Positions 5,086-5,503 of a stretch of DNA of 5,503 nucleotides are shown here, piece after piece (position 1 is the stretch's first letter; every line of letters starts with the position of its first letter). Source of the stretch: JANNGC01 sp043758205. Lineage in GTDB: Bacteria; Verrucomicrobiota; Verrucomicrobiia; Limisphaerales; SIBH01. The stretch covers positions 1 through 5,503 of the forward strand of contig JAYVNY010000186.1 of assembly GCA_043758205.1 (NCBI GenBank), read 5' to 3'. The position numbers were made by a program, and so were the translations under genes. Under the pieces are notes generated by a model that searched no databases, was not told the origin of the DNA, and saw only the letters and a list, made by a program, of their open reading frames with translations.

Positions 5086-5503
5086 AGGACCTGTTGCCCA
5101 AATCACTTGCCCAAAAATAGTTTGAACAGAAGGGGATCGGCGTGGATCGGATCTTCCGTAGGATGGGCCTTCACCAACCGCAGGAGGCGCTGTTCAGTTA
5201 CCGGAACCATCTCGAGCACCGCCTGCGCCCCGACCATCCGCTGCGCCGTGTGGCCCAGGTCCTGGATTTCACGTTCGTGCGCTGCCGAGGTCGCCCAGTT
5301 CTACGGGGCCAACGGAAACGAGGGCGTCGATCCCATCATCCTGGCCAAGCTCATGTTCCTGCTCTTCGACGATGACGTGCCCAGCGAGCGCGAGCTCCTG
5401 GCCGCTCTGCCCGAGCGTCTCGGGCTGCCTCTGGTTCCTGGGCTGCAGCCTCGAGGAAATCACCCCGCACCACAGCGTCCTCTCCAAGGCCCGCCGCCGC
5501 TGG
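5086..5503 (+). mobile_element. Partial insertion sequence, 5' end (right copy)
   Basis: Homology to the reverse complement of 1-163 begins at 5086 (AGGACCTGTTGCCC) and continues to where the left copy leaves the window. The element reads rightwards and carries a transposase of the IS1182/IS5-like group. Its other end is beyond 5503. The two copies point away from each other, with about 4.9 kb of chromosomal genes between them. Confidence 0.85.
5142..5503 (+). pseudogene. IS1182/IS5-like transposase, frameshifted and partial
   Basis: The coding sequence starts at GTG 5142, with AAGGGG 6 nt upstream; an in-frame TAG at 5118-5120 rules out an earlier start. Frame 1 reads through HPLRRVAQVLDFTFVR and leaves the family pattern after residue 47, at an extra base near 5283. 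From 5284 the next frame gives AEVAQFYGANGNEGVDPIIL and then KLMFLLFDDDVPSERELLAALPERL, a typical DUF772-like transposase N-terminus. A second extra G in the GGG at 5422-5424 shifts again, and from 5426 the third frame gives CLWFLGCSLEEITPHHSVLS followed by KARRRW, running off the edge. All three pieces join into one familiar IS1182-type sequence only if two +1 insertions are removed. The catalytic DDE domain is outside the window. Sequencing error is an alternative to true decay. The exact IS family is likely but not certain. Confidence 0.78.

Noticed and set aside
163..5086. True composite transposon carrying the enclosed genes
   Set aside because: The enclosed genes are ordinary chromosomal functions and the outer IS ends are not visible; the inverted IS pair alone does not prove mobilisation as a unit.

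Overview
The window is high-GC bacterial DNA with ordinary chromosomal genes set between two partial copies of one insertion sequence. I found no sign of a defence system, CRISPR array or other new multi-gene system. The best guess for the host is a Verrucomicrobiota-like bacterium (Limisphaerales/Pedosphaera type). That is inference from three things: leaders without a clear Shine-Dalgarno sequence, an intergenic region full of short tandem-repeat families (CCACGGATG, TTTGAAC and CAGCTTTT units) of a kind I associate with that group, and a rhamnose-catabolism gene. It is not proven by any marker gene here.

Layout. Positions 1-163 hold the 5' end of an IS read on the minus strand, running off the left edge. 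A class II tRNA-Leu (anticodon GAG, CCA encoded) follows at 244-328 on the plus strand, then about 260 bp with no gene. Next is a minus-strand pair: a signal-peptide DUF481 (YdiY-like) outer-membrane protein at 1928-1161, then mscL (large-conductance mechanosensitive channel) at 1087-644, ending in a strong intrinsic terminator at 626-593. The 408 bp divergent intergenic region (1929-2336) is packed with repeats: ACCAAAC direct repeats, a G-rich tract, an inverted repeat of 9-nt units, an inverted pair of 7-nt tandem arrays and an array of 8-nt units.

On the plus strand, leuB (3-isopropylmalate dehydrogenase, 2337-3446) is followed 38 bp later by rhaB (rhamnulokinase, 3485-4909). About 175 bp without a convincing gene follows. 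At 5086 the second IS copy begins, reading rightwards off the edge. Its 163 bp shared with the left copy differ at 5 positions, and its transposase carries two apparent +1 frameshifts within the window.

How the genes relate: DUF481 protein and MscL both act at the cell envelope and may be co-transcribed. leuB (leucine biosynthesis) and rhaB (rhamnose degradation) have no metabolic link, so their closeness is probably incidental read-through or rearrangement. The two IS ends face outward in inverted orientation around about 4.9 kb, so recombination between them could invert the segment.
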